Shown: positions 38,891-41,202 of the stretch, one piece after another
Numbering within the stretch: position 1 is the first letter of the stretch
How the letters are laid out: each line of letters opens with the position of its first letter
Source: Planctomycetota bacterium
Lineage (GTDB): Bacteria; Planctomycetota; SZUA-567
DNA length: 41,202 nucleotides
Direction of reading: 5' to 3'
Assembly: GCA_020060765.1 (NCBI GenBank)
Contig: JAGUZQ010000119.1
Coordinates: forward strand, 1-41,202
Notes under the pieces: model-generated
What the model was told of the DNA's origin: nothing
What the model saw: only the letters and a program-made list of their open reading frames with translations
Database searches by the model: none
Program-made: the position numbers and the translations under genes

Positions 38891-40714
38891 GTGACAAGAA
38901 TACTGGGATTATCAGCCTACTATCACGACAGCGCCGCCGCCCTGGTGCAGGACGGGCACATCATCGCCGCCGCCCAGGAAGAGCGTTTCACCCGCATCAA
39001 GCAGGATTTCAATTTCCCCGAAAAAGCCGTGCAATACTGTCTGCGCGAGGCAGGCATCACTGCCGACAAACTCGATGCCGTGGTTTTTTACGACAAGCCG
39101 TTTGTGAAATTCGAAAGAATCCTGGAAACCTATCTCGCCACCGCTCCGTTCGGAATCCGCTCGTTCCTGATGGCGATGCCGCTGTGGCTGCGGCAGAAAC
39201 TTTTCCTGCCGCGCGAGATCGACAAAGGCCTGGGCGGCGGTTACACCGGCCCTATCTATTTTACCCAACATCACGAATCGCACGCCGCCAGCGCTTTCTT
39301 CCCCTCCCCGTACGACGAAGCCGCGTTTATTACCCTCGACGGCGTGGGCGAGTGGACTACCACCAGTTGGGGCGTAGGCAACGGCAACCGGGTCGAACTG
39401 AAAAAGGAAATCCGCTTCCCCCATTCGCTGGGGTTGCTCTACAGCGCCTTCACCTATTACACCGGTTTCAAGGTCAACTCCGGCGAGTACAAGATCATGG
39501 GACTGGCGCCTTACGGCGAACCTAAGTACGTCGACGCGATTCTGGGAAACCTGATCGACCTCAAGGCAGACGGTTCCTTCTGGCTCGACCAGAGTTATTT
39601 CGACTACTGCGGCGGCCTGACCATGACCAGCGAAAAGTTTCACCGGCTTTTCGGCGGAGCGCCCCGCAGTCCGGAAAGCCTGGTTACGCAACGCGAAATG
39701 GATCTGGCCGCCAGCGTCCAGAAAGTCACGGAAATGGCGGTGATGAATATCGCCCGGCATGTCCGCAAGGAAACTGGCATGAAAAATCTGTGCCTGGCCG
39801 GAGGCGTGGCGCTTAACTGCGTGGCCAACGGCGTTTTGCTGCGGGAAAATATATTTGATAACATCTGGATTCAGCCCGCCGCGGGCGACGCTGGCGGGGC
39901 GCTCGGGGCGGCGCTGTTTGCGTGGCACCAGATTCTGGACAACCCGCGCAAGGCAGTCCCCGGCGATTCGCAGAGCGGCTCGTATCTCGGACCGAAATTC
40001 GGCATGGACGAAATCCGCCGGTATCTCGATTCCGTCGGCGCGAAATACAAGACCTACGACGAAGATATTTTACTGAGCAAGGTCGCCGACCTGCTTAACG
40101 ACGGCAAGGTGATCGGCTGCCTGCAGGGACGGATGGAGTTCGGCCCCCGGGCGCTCGGGAGCCGCAGCATCATCGGCGACGCGCGCAACACCGAGATGCA
40201 GGAAAACATGAATCTGAAAATCAAGTTCCGCGAATCCTTCCGGCCGTTCGCGCCCAGTTGCCTGGAGGAAAGGGTAAGCGACTATTTCGAGTTGGAAGAG
40301 GAAAGCCCCTACATGCTGTTGGTCGCACCGGTGCGGAAAAACCGGCGCAAGAAGATGACGGCGGAACAGGAAAAACTCTTCGGCATTGAAAAGTTGAACA
40401 TCCACCGTTCCGACATTCCGGCCATCACCCACGTCGACTATTCCGCGCGCGTACAAACCGTAAACGCCCGGACGCATCCGCGCTATTATAACATGATCAA
40501 GGCGTTTGAAGCCAAAACCGGGTATGGCGTGATCGTGAACACTTCGTTCAACATCCGCGGCGAGCCGATTGTCTGCACGCCGGAGGACGCCTACAAATGT
40601 TTCATGTTCACCGACCTGGACGCGCTGGTGCTGGAGAACTGCCTGTGCCTGAAGGAAGACCAGCCGCCTCTGCCGGGAGCGGAAGAGCATAAGAAGAAAT
40701 TCAAGCTGGATTAG
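38891..40714 (+). CDS. NodU/CmcH-type carbamoyltransferase
   Basis: Cytosolic O-carbamoyltransferase that uses carbamoyl phosphate to decorate sugars or natural products. The 607-residue protein starts with TRILGLSAYYHDSAAALVQD, has the HHESH motif (127-131, TQHHESHAASAFFPSPY), FITLDGVGEW, LAGGVALNCVANG, and the C-terminal domain GRMEFGPRALGSRSI with FRPFAPS. Start is GTG at 38891 with GAGGAAG six bases upstream. It is followed by DUF5989 and SxtJ-like genes, a common trio. Confidence 0.95.
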   Translation: MTRILGLSAYYHDSAAALVQDGHIIAAAQEERFTRIKQDFNFPEKAVQYCLREAGITADKLDAVVFYDKPFVKFERILETYLATAPFGIRSFLMAMPLWLRQKLFLPREIDKGLGGGYTGPIYFTQHHESHAASAFFPSPYDEAAFITLDGVGEWTTTSWGVGNGNRVELKKEIRFPHSLGLLYSAFTYYTGFKVNSGEYKIMGLAPYGEPKYVDAILGNLIDLKADGSFWLDQSYFDYCGGLTMTSEKFHRLFGGAPRSPESLVTQREMDLAASVQKVTEMAVMNIARHVRKETGMKNLCLAGGVALNCVANGVLLRENIFDNIWIQPAAGDAGGALGAALFAWHQILDNPRKAVPGDSQSGSYLGPKFGMDEIRRYLDSVGAKYKTYDEDILLSKVADLLNDGKVIGCLQGRMEFGPRALGSRSIIGDARNTEMQENMNLKIKFRESFRPFAPSCLEERVSDYFELEEESPYMLLVAPVRKNRRKKMTAEQEKLFGIEKLNIHRSDIPAITHVDYSARVQTVNARTHPRYYNMIKAFEAKTGYGVIVNTSFNIRGEPIVCTPEDAYKCFMFTDLDALVLENCLCLKEDQPPLPGAEEHKKKFKLD

Positions 40715-40737
40715 TTGCATTTTTCACAGGAGGCACA

Positions 40738-40896
40738 ATGGCTGACCGCATGAGCATCTGGCAGGAATTTTTCCTGTTCCTGAAAGAGAATAAACTGTAT
40801 TGGCTGGCGCCGATAATCATCGTCTTGCTGCTGCTGGTGGCGGTAGTGGTGATCGGCAGCACCGCCGCGGGGCCGTTTATCTATACACTGTTTTAG
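40738..40896 (+). CDS. DUF5989 family small membrane protein
   Basis: 52 residues: ADRMSIWQEFFLFLKENKLY, one hydrophobic helix (WLAPIIIVLLLLVAVVVIGS) and TAAGPFIYTLF. This matches the DUF5989 layout: a short amphipathic start with W-x-E-F, a single helix and a conserved PFIYTLF end. AGGAGG is upstream of the ATG. It lies between the carbamoyltransferase and the SxtJ-like gene. Confidence 0.85.
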   Translation: MADRMSIWQEFFLFLKENKLYWLAPIIIVLLLLVAVVVIGSTAAGPFIYTLF

Positions 40897-40904
40897 GGGC
40901 GTCC

Positions 40905-41202
40905 ATGTCACTGGTAAAAATCAACTGGCAGCCGGATAAAAAAGATCTGCGCAAGTTCGGCCTCGCCATGATTGTCGGCTTCGCTCTCATCGGTACGCTG
41001 TTTTATTTCGGCAAGATCGTGCCGCAGAATAATTCCGCCGCATACGGTTGCTGGATGTTTGGCGTGGTTGCGGGAGCATTGGGGTTGAGCGCAACAATTG
41101 CGGCCTATCCGGTTTACTGGCTGTGGATGGGCATCGCCTTCGTCATGGGCAACATCATGAGCCGGGTGATCCTGGTCATCGTTTTTTACGGCATGTTCAC
41201 GC
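40905..41202 (+). CDS. SxtJ-like membrane protein, cut by the window end
   Basis: Partial gene, 99 codons visible from ATG 40905. It begins SLVKINWQPDKKDLRKFGLA, then has several hydrophobic helices (MIVGFALIGTLFYFG, WMGIAFVMGNIMSRVILVIV). The W-x-P-x-x-x-x-L-R-x-F start and the position after NodU and DUF5989 match the SxtJ family. Function is unknown; the name comes from saxitoxin clusters, but most homologues are unrelated to toxin. Confidence 0.85.
   Translation, partial: MSLVKINWQPDKKDLRKFGLAMIVGFALIGTLFYFGKIVPQNNSAAYGCWMFGVVAGALGLSATIAAYPVYWLWMGIAFVMGNIMSRVILVIVFYGMFT

Noticed and set aside
40905..41202. Saxitoxin biosynthesis cluster
   Set aside because: SxtJ-like, DUF5989 and NodU genes co-occur widely in polysaccharide and unknown clusters; no sxtA-type gene is visible.

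Overview
The window is a chromosomal segment of a Gram-negative (diderm), GC-rich bacterium carrying a complete, AT-rich filamentous-phage (inovirus) prophage. Envelope genes (lipoproteins, a secretin-using phage, a lipoprotein-sorting-like permease), the Tad locus decorated with FHA domains, a Ser/Thr kinase with a PilZ-like domain, and the Gfo/Idh/MocA, M55 and sugar-isomerase genes fit the PVC/Planctomycetes-Lentisphaerae sort of lineage. That placement is an inference from gene content, not proven by a marker gene. No rRNA, tRNA or CRISPR was seen.

Region 1 (1-11.4 kb, + strand) is a Tad/Flp pilus and signalling operon: TadE-like pseudopilin, a small membrane protein, CpaB, an FHA-TadA ATPase, TadB, TadC, a DUF192 protein, two membrane FHA proteins and a Ser/Thr kinase with a PilZ-like and winged-helix-like tail. 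Many genes overlap by ATGA, so they are probably co-translated. Region 2 (11.4-14.4 kb, - strand) has the tRNA methylthiotransferase MtaB, an AT-rich MORN-repeat protein and a small Tudor-like protein.

Region 3 (14,415-23,710) is the most notable part: a 9,261-bp inovirus prophage flanked by a perfect 24-bp direct repeat that is part of a dif-like (XerC/XerD) site. From right to left on the - strand it carries a probable ssDNA-binding protein, two small proteins, a major coat protein followed by a strong terminator, a LamG-lectin tip protein, a 43-aa membrane protein, a calcium-repeat adsorption protein, a pVI-like protein, Zot/pI ATPase, its own lipoprotein secretin, two unknowns, and a Rep_trans replication initiator whose 5' end holds a cruciform that could be the replication origin. 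Two genes at the left end read the other way (a small basic protein and a DUF2726 protein).

Region 4 (23.8-37.7 kb, mostly - strand) holds host genes: ParB-like small protein, alpha/beta hydrolase, CvpA, an unknown, an enolase-superfamily enzyme, an M55 D-aminopeptidase, a Gfo/Idh/MocA oxidoreductase, a PQQ-propeller protein, a 1,211-aa FtsX-like permease that has absorbed several dispersed repeats in frame, a glycine-zipper lipoprotein, ThiH and RsmA. Region 5 (38-41.2 kb, + strand) holds a sugar isomerase, a NodU-type carbamoyltransferase, a DUF5989 protein and a truncated SxtJ-like protein.

Host genes read rightwards left of about 11.4 kb and leftwards for about 26 kb beyond it, with the dif-like site in between. 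This is what is expected where two replichores meet, so the window may span the replication terminus. Two families of hairpin repeats (a MITE-like element with a GTCATTCCCGCG stem, and C-rich CCCTCTCCCC hairpins) are scattered in the intergenic gaps of the host part and are absent from the prophage.
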